From Archegozetes longisetosus (lineage: Eukaryota > Arthropoda > Arachnida > Sarcoptiformes > Trhypochthoniidae), in NCBI GenBank assembly GCA_018873245.2, contig JAEMBT020000003.1, positions 9,739,843 to 9,803,842 of the forward strand: a DNA stretch of 64,000 nt, read 5' to 3'. The notes below the pieces were generated by a model. That model had not been told where the DNA came from and searched no databases. It was given only the letters and a program-made list of their open reading frames with translations. Below are positions 47,400 to 58,305 of the stretch, piece by piece. Numbering within the stretch: position 1 is the stretch's first letter; each line of letters starts with the position of its first letter. The position numbers were made by a program, and so were the translations under genes.

Positions 47400-48938
47400 G
47401 GTCCGCGAAATAATTTTAACAAATGATTGTGAAATTGAATTACTCGGAAACGGATTAAGCAATCTTAATGAAATTTTGACCATAGCTTAATAGCACTCAA
47501 AGGCATGGGTTGACAAAATCTCAGGTTCAAAGTTCAATAAACACGTAAAAACGCAAATAACTTTCTTTCAGGTGCGAAATATTTATAACAACTTTTAACT
47601 TTAGAGTACAAACATCAATAAATTTATAAGTTTTACAAAATTTAAATACAGTTAAACACATTTTAAGATAAGTTTTTCGTGTTTAATTGCTAATTAACAA
47701 AAGCCAACTTTTAAAAAACCGATTTAGATGCCGAAACGCCATCAACTTACTGATTTAGAGCGTGGCCAGATTTTGGCCTATCGGGACATGAATGTCCGAC
47801 CGATCGATATTGCGAGGAAGATTGGTCGCGATAAGTCGGTCATAAATCGATTTCTGGCCAATCCGGAAGAATACGGCCGCCGTAAGCGATCCGGTAGACC
47901 TCGAACTCTGTCCGCCCGAGCCGAAAGACGCTTAATTTCGACCGGAATAAAGAAAATCAAACTGCCAATCAAATCAGAGTCAGCCAAAATATTGCCCTGT
48001 CCACCAGAAGAGTCCAACAAATCTTAAGTTCATCACCTCATCTTAAATATGAGAAGAGGAAGTCACGGCCGAAGCTCAAAAGGAGCATATAACAACTCGG
48101 CTTCAATGGGCTACCGAAAGGGTCATTTGGGACCGAAAATGGCGTGAGGTCATCTTTAGCGATGAAAAAATTTAATTTAGATGGACCTGATGGTAACCAG
48201 TTTTACTGGCATGACTTGAGGAAAGAACCTCAATACTTTTCCAAAAGACCTTTAGGCGGTGGTTCTTTGATTATCTGGGCTGGCTTCGGTTTCGGTGGTA
48301 AAACTCAAATAGTTTTCCTAAATGATCGGGCAAACTCTCAAGATTATATCCGTGTGCTAAATGACCATTTACTACCTTATGGGGAGTTGATTGGTGGCCG
48401 AATTTGGATTTTTCAGCAAGATAATGCCACGATCCACACTTCGGCAGCCACTCGGGAATGGTTTCTGGCCAACGATGTTGAAGTTTTGGTTTGGCCATCG
48501 AAGAGCCCAGACTTGAACCCTATTGAAAATTCATGGAGGTCAATTGGTTCGGCTGGTTTACGCCAACGGCCGCCAGTTTGAAACGGTGGCCGAATATCGG
48601 GCCGAAATCCTCAGGTCTTGTGATTCAATTCCTATTCAGCTTTGAAAACTTTGGCTGACTCGATGAATAAGAGATTGATCGAAGTTTTGAAAAAAGGTAA
48701 ATTTATAGGCTATTAATCGGTTCAATTGTTCAGTTTTTCGAAAAGTTGTTATATTTATTTCGCACTTAAAAATTGGCTTTTAAAATTTTTCTCGGAAAGA
48801 TGCAATGAAAATATTTTTTTTTCATAATATTTTTACTATTATTAAAATATATAACTGTTGTAAATTCCAATGTCCTAAAGTTTATAATTAAAAAGTTATT
48901 CAAGAAAATCGTCAGTTGTTAAATTTATTTCGCGGACC
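47400..48938 (+). mobile_element. Tc1-like transposon (DD34E)
   Basis: About 1.54 kb. Ends GGTCCGCGAAATAATTTTAAC and, in reverse complement, GGTCCGCGAAATAAATTTAAC. TA lies on the left at 47398-47399 and TA on the right at 48940-48941, with one extra T. Copy A has the empty site CTATGTATTGG at about 10023-10033. Confidence 0.88.
47728..48716 (+). pseudogene. Tc1-type transposase with several frameshifts
   Basis: DNA transposase. An ATG at 47728 gives MPKRHQLTDLERGQILAYRD with a first HTH and GRPRTLSARAERRLIS as hinge. Around 47945 the frame changes (STRRVQQILSSSPHLKYEKR in another frame). Then come WATERVIWDRKWREVIFSDE (first Asp), FQQDNATIHTS (second Asp) and SPDLNPIEN (Glu), with exactly 34 residues between the last Asp and Glu. 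Another shift follows near 48535, after which YANGRQFETVAEYRAEI and NKRLIEVLKKGKFIGY lead to TAA at 48714. At least four indels, mostly in homopolymers. Confidence 0.8.
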
Positions 48939-48941
48939 TTA

Positions 48942-49168
48942 TTGGCTGTATTTAGTACAACCCATAATGACTGCCAGTTATATAAATTATATGAATTTCA
49001 ATTTTAAAGTTAATGAACTCAAAATGAAAAGAGTCCGGAGTCCACTTGTTATGAACAACAAATCAATCTCGTTTTTATTTGAAAAATAGGTCATTTCTAC
49101 TCAAAAAAGTTTTCTGTTACTCAAAAATGGTTTAGATGTTGATCCGAACTTCATCTAATTAGGGAATC
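48942..49168. other. upstream region of lipase B
   Basis: Nearly identical to 10028-10257 in copy A. No clear TATA box identified. Confidence 0.5.
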
Positions 49169-51684
49169 ATGCTTTTCAGTGATATTTCCAACAAATTTTC
49201 ACTATTTATTTATTTGTTAGCCATTAAATTGAATGTTTTCTTTTTTGATTGCTTTACAGTTGACGACCCAGACCAATTTAAGGATGCTGTGAGTAAATCA
49301 TATTACTTGTAATCTTTACTTTAATTATAAGATTTTTTGACCAAAGCAAACAAGTTTTTAAACTATTGGTGTCCATAAAAAGTGATTTTATTGTATAGTA
49401 ATTGATGAACATTTAATAAAACTGTGAACTGATTTAATTTTTCGATAAATTTGCCATCTTTACATTCAGCATAAAACTAAAGTTCAGAAGTTTTCTGATC
49501 GTTTAACATTAGGTATCAAGTTATTCAACACAATTGAATTTTGATAAGACAATTAATACTCATCGACTTTTGATAAAAACTTATTTTCATCATAGAATTT
49601 CATTTTAAGTTTCGTAATGTCAGACCATATGATTTGTGAGATATTTCAAAAATTTAATTTTTCATAAACAAATTTACTCAAATACTGAATTTTTATTTTA
49701 ATTTTTCATTTCTATTAGATATCTTTTGAGGTCTTAATTGAATCAAATTTTATTAAATAATAATATAATGGTTTGAATTTTGTCCTTTTATCTAAAAGTT
49801 ACAAATAATTCATTCGAGAGGTTTCGGATCAGAAGCACATTCAGTAATAACGAGTGACGGATATATATTAGGAATGTTTAGAATAATAAATGCATTCAAA
49901 AGTGAATATAAGCCCAAACCGATATTGTTAATACACGGAATAATGGTTTCGTGTCAGGATTTCCTTCTGAATACACACGGATTTCTCAATAGTGATGGTC
50001 ATTATGTTGAGGACAGATATCCAAATAAAATCTCTTATAGACAATTGAATGGCGAAAAAGTTGCTGTGGGCGGTACTCTCGCCTTTGTATTATCACAATT
50101 TGGTTATGATGTCTGGTTAGGAAATTTCAGAGGAAACCAATATTCACAAAATCATACTTTTCTCACTCAAAAAGGTATTCAACTCATTAATTGAGAAACA
50201 AATTAAAGAGAAAACATTTTTCAAGTGCAACACATTCAATAAACGAAAGTTTTCCTCTAAATGAGAGCACAACAAAAATAATAAAAATTGTTTTGAAGTG
50301 TAATGGCTTTTGTGAGTGTAGAGTATTTTCAAGCGATAGCGTAACTCATGCTTGAAATAAGAGTTTGTCAGGACTCCATCAATTTATTGAAAACAGTATA
50401 ATATTTAATAAGTTGATAAACTAGTTCAAAATGAAATATAACTGAATGTTTTCTTCATTGTTGTACTCTTACATCCGATATGTCCTAAATTAGCTTCAAA
50501 CAAGAAAATTTATTTGATTTGTTTTAATTATATTTTTAGATCCTCTCTACTGGTCATTTACTTTAGACGAATTGATTAAATATGATATGACGGCTATAAT
50601 TGATTATATCATCAAATATACCAATACTGGTAATTATATTTGCATAAATGTTTGTATAACTCATTTAAGATATACTTTTCAGTACTTTGCATATCTGATA
50701 TATGCGACACTTTTTATATCTAAAATTTATGGATAATGTTAATGAATATGTTTTGTGCCCTAAATTCAATATTTTTCATCTCAGTTTATCTTTAATCACT
50801 TCATATCTGATACGCGATTATCATATTCTGATAGACATTGAAATTCATTATCAAAAGCTCATTTTATATTTTTCCATAATTTGTGTCCTATTTTTAGATC
50901 TTTATCATATTATTTTCATAGCTTAGAAAATATAAAAAATGATTTAGACTTCATTCCAACTAAAATTTAAGATTTGTTCAAAAGCTGAAAGTGGATAGTT
51001 ATGAATAGAAATAATATCTTCAAATCGGCTCTGTGTCTGTTATCTTATTAATAAAATTGATCTTAACTTGTTCTTACCTATCATTCAAGAGATTGAGCGC
51101 ATGAGAATATTTTGGAAGTATTACTTTTTCAACACAATTGCAAATAGAAGAACAAGTGTTTAGCCTCGCTCAAATAACATCTCATTATTTTGTGAACTAC
51201 CCATGATTTTCAACGAGGCAATTATTCACTTTGGTCTTCACAACAAAGAGTTTTTATTTCGAAGAAAGAGTATTAAAATGAACTTTTATTCAAAAGTTAG
51301 TGAACTTGAGGAAAAGTTTTCTTTCAATCATTTCCTCTAATTATATCTAATTATTAACAGATTTAGATATACTCCTTCTGGTGCTATTTCTGACAGTATA
51401 TAGCGGTCGTTTGACAATAATTGTTATTCAATAAGCGATTTATTAATATCGTGACTGAATTCGGTGGATTTTATCTATTTTCAATTTTTCTCATTTTAGT
51501 GTTTCATAAAAATGAGGTGAACAGAAGCTCCATCAATAATAGTCATTACACTCATTAAATGTTAATATCTCGTATGATATAAAAAAGCACTGAATATTAA
51601 ATCAATTCAGATTTTGCTTAAAAATAGACATATTTTGATGATATCTTTGTGAGATCAAAGTAAAGTATATATAAATAGTTATTT

Positions 51685-54600
51685 TTGTTGTTGTTGCCTC
51701 CGCTTCTGTGATGCGATTCACATGAGTCTTGAGGCCTCCAGGAAGGCGATTGCGTCTTCAGGTGCTCTCCAGAGAGAAAAGAGGTCTATACGATGAGTGT
51801 GTCGGAGGAAGAAAGGCCGGGGCATTGGGAGAAAATGTGTTTGGTGGTTTCGGGAGAGGAGTGGCAGAAGCGGCATCGGTCGGTGTCGCTTCTATTTGTG
51901 CGGTGAAGGTAGTCCCGGAGGAGAGGGGAGTAGTTCGAGCGAAGTTGGGAGAGAATGGAGCGGGCTTTCCGAGGGAGGGTAATTTCTGAGGGATTTATTT
52001 CTGGGGGTTTTTGGCCTAAGAGTTTATTGGGAGAAAGGGATAGTATGCTGCGGGCAGTGAAGTTTGTATGGAGACTGGCGATTGTTTGGGAAATGTCGCT
52101 TGACTGGGGGTCCGTGTGAGTCGAGTAGGTATGAGAAATGGGAGGAAGGGGTGTTTTTCATTTGCCTAGGGGGGATATAAGGGAGGGTGAGGTGGTGTGA
52201 AGGGTGGGAACTGTCTGTGAGTTTGGCGTAGAATTGGGTGCCCAATAGATTTATATGGGTGGTTAGTGGAAGGATTTTGGTTTCATTATGTAGGTGGGAA
52301 TGGGAGGACATTTGGGTGGAGCCAGTTGCTAGGCGGAGGGCTTTGTTTTGAATAATCTGCAGTTTATGGAGGTTAGTCGAGCAGATAGGGGGGGACCAGG
52401 CAGGAGCTGCATATTCCAGTACGGGACGGATGTAGGATTTGTAAAGGGTTATAAGGGTTTCTTTATCTTGACCCCAGGTTGTGGAGGATAGGGCTTTTAA
52501 TGAGTTTAGGCGTCGGTGTGATTTTTGCTTAAGGTGGGAGTATGTGCGGGGAAAAAGTGAGGAGGGGTCAAAGATTACCCCAAGGATTTTGGGGTTTTTG
52601 ATGGTAGGGATACAGGAATTGTTTAGAGTGAGGAGAGGCTGGAAATCGAGTTCGTGGTCGGGGGTAAAGAGGGTGCTAGAAGATTTGTCGGGAGAGATAG
52701 TGAGGCGGTTTTAGAGGCCCATTGCTCCATGATAGGGAGGATTGGAGGTGGGAGGTAGCCGTGAGTTTGTTGGAATGAGAGGAAAGGATGGTGATATCGT
52801 CAGCATAAGTTATTAGCTTTAGAGGGGAGTAGGGATGTCAGCTATGTAGAAGTTAAATAGTAAGGGGGATAGAACAGCGCCTTGGGGTACACCATTTCTA
52901 AAGTTTCTGTGAGAGCTAAGGTGTTGCCTAACTTGACGCAGGATTGCCTTCCGCGAAGAAAATTTGCAAGCCAGCGTTTGTCGTTAGGGGAGTGGGGTGT
53001 TGTTTAGCTTAGAGATAAGGAGTGGAGTGGATACAGTGTCGAAGGCTTTAGACAGGTCGAGACAGAGGGCGATCGTGCGGGTAGGGGGTTTTCTTTTGGT
53101 TGAAACCATTTAAAATGGTTTGAGTGAGTACAGTGAGGGCGGTGACGGTTGAGAGTGATTTCGGAAACCATGCTGGTGGGAATTTTGAGGTAGAAGGGTT
53201 CAATGCGATTTTTTATAAGTCTTTCCATGACTTTAGAGAGAGGAGAGAAATAGGACGATAGGAGGAGGGAAGGTTCGGGGTTTGTTGGGTTTGAGAAGTG
53301 GAATGATAATTGATTTTTCCAGATGGATGGAATTTGACAGTTGAGCCAGGAGAAATTAAACAGTTTAGTGAGGGCGGTTATTGCGTTTGGGCCTAGGTGT
53401 TTAAGGTGGATGTTAGCTATATTGTCAGGGCCGAGTGCTTTTGAAAGTGGGATGGAGCGATTATCTTTAGCGTTTGCTCAGGGAAGAAAGGGGGTCGGGG
53501 TGGGGATCGAGTTTGATGGATTTTAGGGAGCGGATAATTTTCTGTCCGATCTGGAGGGGTATTGCGTGACATGGAGGCGTAGTACTTGATGAGGTTGTTG
53601 GCTTGTGTACTAGGGTGAGGGGCTTGGTTTGGTGGGTGGGATGATATAGTTTCATGGGTTTGGAGACTATCGTTATTTATAGATTTTATAGTTTTCCAGA
53701 GTTTGTTGGGGGCGGTGCGGTGGTTTAGGGTTTGGACAAAATCTGTCCACCTTCTGCGTTTGAGATTGTTAATTTCGGTATGAATTAGTTTATTTAGGGA
53801 ACAGAGGTGTTGGGAATCGGAGCTGGATGGGGGGCTATTAGAGTGGGAGATTTTAAGTCGAAGGGAGTTGCGTTCTGCTATAAGTGCTTTAATCGAGGGG
53901 GAGAAGGAGGGGATATACGTCTTACGCCGGCCGGAGGGGATAGTTGTTCTAGCTGCAGTGGTTATTGAATCACGAATATAGGCTTCTGCTAGGTCTATGG
54001 AAGGGTAAAGGGAGGGATCGTAGTTATCTAGGGAGAGTTCGACTAGTTCTGAGAATGTGAGCCAGTCGGCTTTGTTAAAGTTGGTGAAGGATTTTTGATA
54101 GCTAGGGGATAGTTTGCGTGTGAGAGGAAAGGATATGATGATGGGGAGGTGATCAGAAGAGAGAGGGGAACAGTGCGCCAGGTAAGGCGGGAAGCGAGAG
54201 CGGCGGATGTGAGGGTGAGGTCAGGGGAGGTGGGTCTTTGAGAAGAGGTTACTCGAGTGGGAGTGTTTTCATTTAAAAGGAGGAGAGGGAGGGGTTCTAG
54301 TTGTTCTAATAGGAGGTTACCTCGTGTGTCGGCTGGCTGTGTTTTAAGCCAGGTAGGGTGGTGAGCGTTGAAGTCACCTAGTATAATGGGATTAGGGAAG
54401 CTAATTAGTTGACTGAGGTTAGGGTTTAGGGTGGGAGGGACCTGGGAGGGGGTGGATTGTATATATTGATAATGGTGTATGTTTTTTATTAAGGTAAATA
54501 GAGCAGGTTAAGGTTTCACAGTGGGTGTTTAGGGAGGGGTGAGGGGTCGTGAGTGGAGTGGGATTGAGTTATGTATGTAGAGGATAAGGCCTCCGCCAGA

Positions 54601-55246
54601 GCCTCAGGGGCGGTCGAGTCGAATAGAGGAATAATTGGGAATTTTGGGGGTCTGAGCGCGGGGGTCAGCTTTGTTTCTTGAAGGGCGGCTATGTGGATAT
54701 TGTGTTGGGAGAGGAATTTGGTGAGCTCGGGAACTTTGTTGCGAAGGCCATTTATATTAAGTTGTAAAATGTTTAGCTGGGGGAGGGCGGGGTCAGGGTT
54801 GGGCTCGATATCGCCAGCAAGTAGTAGGAGTAGACGAACCGCGTTTGCGAGTAGTAGGGGCCGAATTTGTGAAAACCTGCCCGGGGGTGGGGTGGGACCG
54901 AAAGGAAGGAGGTGGGAGTGCTGGTTGGGGGTAGATAAGGAGGGCGAGGGATAAGTGTGGAATCCTAGTGGGGTAATGTGGGGTGAATTTAGGCATAGCA
55001 AGAAAAGAAAAGGTATGAACAGAACAAAACAAAACAAAAACAAAACAAAAACAAAGAAAATGGCGGGAAGGGAAGGTAAAAATAAATAAATAATAGTAAA
55101 AAGTACCTGACCTGAATATGCGGTGCATTCCTGGTGGTCGGAGGAGGGCGCATCCATTTGGCTTGGCATTGATGATAAGTTGAAGTCTTCAGTTATCCTT
55201 GCCAAGGTGGGCTCCACGAACAAAGACGCGGATGCGTTGGAGTCCC
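51685..55246 (-). mobile_element. Jockey/CR1-like LINE, antisense in lipase B intron 3
   Basis: 3562 bp between two copies of AAATAGTTATTT (51673-51684, 55247-55258). Copy A has it once, at about 12544-12556. The 3' end (at 51685) carries a (CAA)n tail; the 5' end is at 55246. Much richer in G+C than its surroundings, with the coding strand C-rich. Probably one ORF only: endonuclease then reverse transcriptase. Confidence 0.9.
51690..55223 (-). pseudogene. LINE ORF: endonuclease and reverse transcriptase, degenerate
   Basis: An ATG at 55223 (MFVEPTLARITEDFNL) is followed by a low-complexity stretch and by LLLLLAGDIEPNPDP (about 54785-54830), which resembles the 2A peptide consensus DxExNPGP with G changed to D. 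The endonuclease starts LNILQLNINGLRNKVPEL and includes IAALQETKLTP. A frame break comes after 54516. RT signs in broken frames: KVMERLIKNRIEPF (53220), KAFDTVSTPLL (53035), GVPQGAVLSPLLFNFY (52895) and YADDITILSS (52800). The C-terminal part has RPVLEYAAPAWSPPI (52410) and ends PEDAIAFLEASRLM near 51720. Several stops and frameshifts. Confidence 0.8.
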
Positions 55247-55666
55247 AAATAGTTATTTAATAATGTCGTCAATGATTGAGAAACTTTCTCGAGTCATAGC
55301 TGGCTTTATGTATAGCTACAATTTAAAGAGCTATAAATACAGAATTTAGTACGAGAAACATCTCTTAAATATCATAAACTGAAGTCATTTGACTTTTATT
55401 GATTTAGGGAAAGTCATTTTGTTTTTATTAGAAAAAATAGGAGTTATTGGACATTCAATGGGAGCGACTGTCATGCTTGGACTTCTCTCAAAAATTGAAT
55501 ACAACTTAATTGTAGATCCATTCATTGCTTTAGCACCAGTTGTTTTTAACAGCCATAATGAGCTATGGAGACAATTATCAACATTTGTAACACCAATACT
55601 GAAGTAATGAACTGAAAAGTTTGATCGCTTTAGGCAATCTCATAAACAAAGATATTGAAGATTATA

Positions 55667-55839
55667 CAGTCTGACCCGGTTATTGGCAACTCGGTCATAG
55701 GGAACCTGGTAGTTAGCAAATGATTCATCAAGCACCAACCAATCCTATCATGTGTTAAAGAGTTGGGATATAAACAAACCCGTCTATAGGTAACTTATTT
55801 CACATACACTGATAGGTTACTTATAACTGGATCAGACTG
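55667..55839. mobile_element. short Tc1/Tigger-type MITE, copy B
   Basis: Same element as 12973-13146, one base shorter, in the same intron. It shows that the MITE is older than the duplication. Confidence 0.75.
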
Positions 55840-55970
55840 TATAGAAATTATATAGGATGTTCTATCAAAGGTTCTAATATTTAACTCAATGTTTCTTGGT
55901 AAAGTTATGTATTCATAAGTTATTACTTAGCTTTTTTAGTGCTTTTAAATATAAACTTAACGTATCGTAA

Positions 55971-56014
55971 TCTCTCTTACTCTCTCTCTCTCTCTCTCTC
56001 TTACTCTCTCTCTC
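55971..56014. repeat. (TC)n microsatellite, copy B
   Basis: Short allele or paralogue (about 44 bp) of the tract at 13279-13412. Confidence 0.85.
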
Positions 56015-56846
56015 ATAAACGATTTTGTGTAGGATTAGGTAGAAATCCAAGATTTTTACAACTCAGAGTTTATTAAGTAATTCAATTGAGAGATATTTGA
56101 ATCTTGAATAATCTACACTATACAGGTCTCGATCGGGAACACTTGTCCCAAGAAGTAGAGCCTTATTATCAGTTCAAAGTAATAATTTTTGCCAATCAAA
56201 AGGTTTACGATATGTTTGTGGGCTTATTATCGGTCTTTTGTCGGGCCATAATTTCAAACAATGGGATATGGTAACAATCAAACAATTTCTATTCAATTAA
56301 ACTTTCATATGCAGAATATCTTACTCTTACAATTCAAGTCCAGATTCGGAACTGCAACAAGTTATTCACCTGATGGTCTGCCCAGTTGGTTAGTCGCACA
56401 TTATTTCCAATTCGCCACTAGTGGAAGATTCGAGAAATTCGATTATGGAATTAAGAATAATCTTCTGCTCTATGGACAGACTTTTCCTCCAGAATATCGT
56501 CTCGAAGATATCAGTACAAGAGTTGCTCTTTTATTCCTATAACGACGGATATCTCAATGAGATCGATATGGCTATACTTAGGAATAAATTAAAAGGTGTG
56601 TCGACTTATGATTGGATGCCAATTCCTTAAAAGTTGATTGATTTCTTGAAATCTATACGATTTATAGGTTCGCTCATATTTGATTATTTTGTTCCTGAAC
56701 CGAAATGGTCTCATATCGACTATTTTGTTGGAAAAGAGGCCGGTTTTTATAGCAACAGTAAAATAATTGATATTTTGCGGTCAACCGATCAATTATTTGT
56801 ACATCAAATCTCCTATTTTGACCTTCTGTTTAATCTTTTTAAATAA

Positions 56847-57683
56847 ATTTTTGTTCAAATAATTTTAAAGTTTTTCGATCTGTGATACAAATTGTAATAT
56901 GATCGTACTGAGCCCTATCAAATATGACGTTCGTTCATTTATATTCACTTAATTAGTTTCAGCCAAATATTTGAGTTAAATTTATTTTAATAAATCAGAT
57001 AAAATAAAGCTATAAACTGATTATTCCTTTGATATTCTACTAAATGAAAAAGAAGGTACAATAAACTATGCAATTAATTAATGAGTAAAACTTGAACTCT
57101 TTAATAACGAGACTTAAAGTAATGAGACATAAAGTTATAGAACATAGGACAGAATCATATCATATCATTGTGTTAATAATTTAGCGTATTTTAATAAAAG
57201 GCTAAACTAAAACTATCCTTATACTGAGGATTAAAGTAGTTATTTAGTTTAATTTCCTGAAAAAGTAATATAACTTGCAATTGATCTCAATTTGTTGAAA
57301 AGTTTCTTTATTCTTTCAGTGAAAACCTTGAATTTGAATCTCTGCTAAAGTTTGTTAAATGCTTTGTTTATTGCAAGTTACATCCATTCTAATTATATTT
57401 GTATCATTAATTTTTGTTTATTTTGTTGTTCGAAACCAATTTGACTTAAATCTAATAAATTATTGATAGTGAAAGTCATTCACAGCAATCAAATAATGTG
57501 ATACCACAAGCATTTAATAGTTATTACTTTGATTTTATTAGTATTTGAATTGCAGTCATCACCAAATGAATTAACCCAAATAAACTTTTATGTGATTTTC
57601 AGTCAATATTTGCTCATGGTCAAATTATAAATATCTCGCTTATCTTATTTTCTTCATGAGTAAAACGATTAATTTTAGGTAAA
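56847..57683. other. spacer downstream of lipase B
   Basis: Shared with copy A, with the 14364 element and the 15417 element both absent (empty sites near 56962 and 57515). No gene. Confidence 0.6.
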
Positions 57684-57692
57684 ACTTTTGAC

Positions 57693-58175
57693 GGTGTCTT
57701 GTCACTTGAGCGAAACCCACTTGCGCGAAAGCCAGTTGAGCGAAAGCTACTTAAGCGAAATTATATTTAAGCGAAAGCCATTTCAGCGAAAAACATTTTA
57801 TTTACAATGATTCTAATATCTGTTTATATTTTCTTCTTTAGAGCTATAATTAATTAGAGAATTGAGAGACTAGTCCTTATTCAAATAGCAGATCTACTAT
57901 TCTTGAATTTTTAGATGCTACTTCACATATAATATTTAATTGAATCACAAATTACATTCTTCTTACTTAATTGTTTTGTATTACATTATGAATATTATTA
58001 GTTGATAAATGTTTCTTATTTAAGTTATTTTTGATCTCTATATATTTTAACCAAAAATGACTTGAAATTAAGATCGATCAGAAAGATACTTTATAGCCTC
58101 TTTATAAAAATGATTTAGCAAAGTTATAAGTAATAATTTTCGCTTAAAAAGCTTTCGCGCAAACGGCATATAATC
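57693..58175. mobile_element. MULE-like MITE with an AGCGAAA repeat array
   Basis: 483 bp flanked by a 9-bp duplication ACTTTTGAC (57684-57692, 58176-58184). Copy A has it once (GCTTTTGAC, about 18190). The left end (GGTGTCTTGTCACTTGAGCG) is followed by six units of about 15 bp containing TTGAGCGAAA or close variants (57702-57795). The right end carries two such words in the opposite orientation. A 9-bp duplication fits Mutator-like elements. No coding capacity. Confidence 0.75.
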
Positions 58176-58305
58176 ACTTTTGACAACATGATAAGAAAGG
58201 GTAAACTTTGCTATTATCTAAATATAATGACCAACTGTTAGATATTACATAAAGCATCAAAAGATATTCCTCTCGTTTGACACTTAGTGACAATGAGCTT
58301 TGAAA

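Larger units (their letters stand above)
49169..56846 (+). pseudogene. acid lipase B, seven exons, frameshift in exon 6, LINE in intron 3
   Basis: Same family and exon plan as lipase A. Exons: 49169-49288, 49799-50174, 50540-50629, 55432-55603, 56126-56270, 56339-56595, 56668-56846. Exon 5 is in frame here (145 nt), unlike copy A. Exon 4 has one codon less (LLSKIE for LLSSKIE). In exon 6 GCTCTTTTATTCC replaces GCTCTCTTTTATTCC of copy A, a loss of 2 nt in a CT repeat, and the frame ends at ...RVALLFL. This is before the catalytic Asp (YNDG) and His (WSHID), so the product would be inactive as read. Intron 3 is enlarged to 4.8 kb by an antisense LINE. Intron 1 has about 225 bp more than in copy A. 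Nucleophile elbow GHSMG intact. Confidence 0.88.
41153..58305 (+). repeat. segmental duplication, copy B
   Basis: Direct repeat of copy A (4271-26370). Present only here: about 230 bp at 43735-43960, about 2.3 kb at 44950-47225, a Tc1 element 47400-48938, about 225 bp in lipase intron 1 (49482-49705), a LINE 51685-55246, and a MULE-like MITE 57693-58175. Missing here relative to A: 4535-5055 and 6115-6875. Confidence 0.85.

Noticed and set aside
51729..54954. Several plus-strand ORFs in the GC-rich block
   Set aside because: They are antisense shadows of the minus-strand LINE and contain no recognisable domain.
57702..57795. Regular AGCGAAA array, considered as a CRISPR-like array
   Set aside because: The units are contiguous without spacers and lie at the end of a transposable element in a eukaryotic genome.
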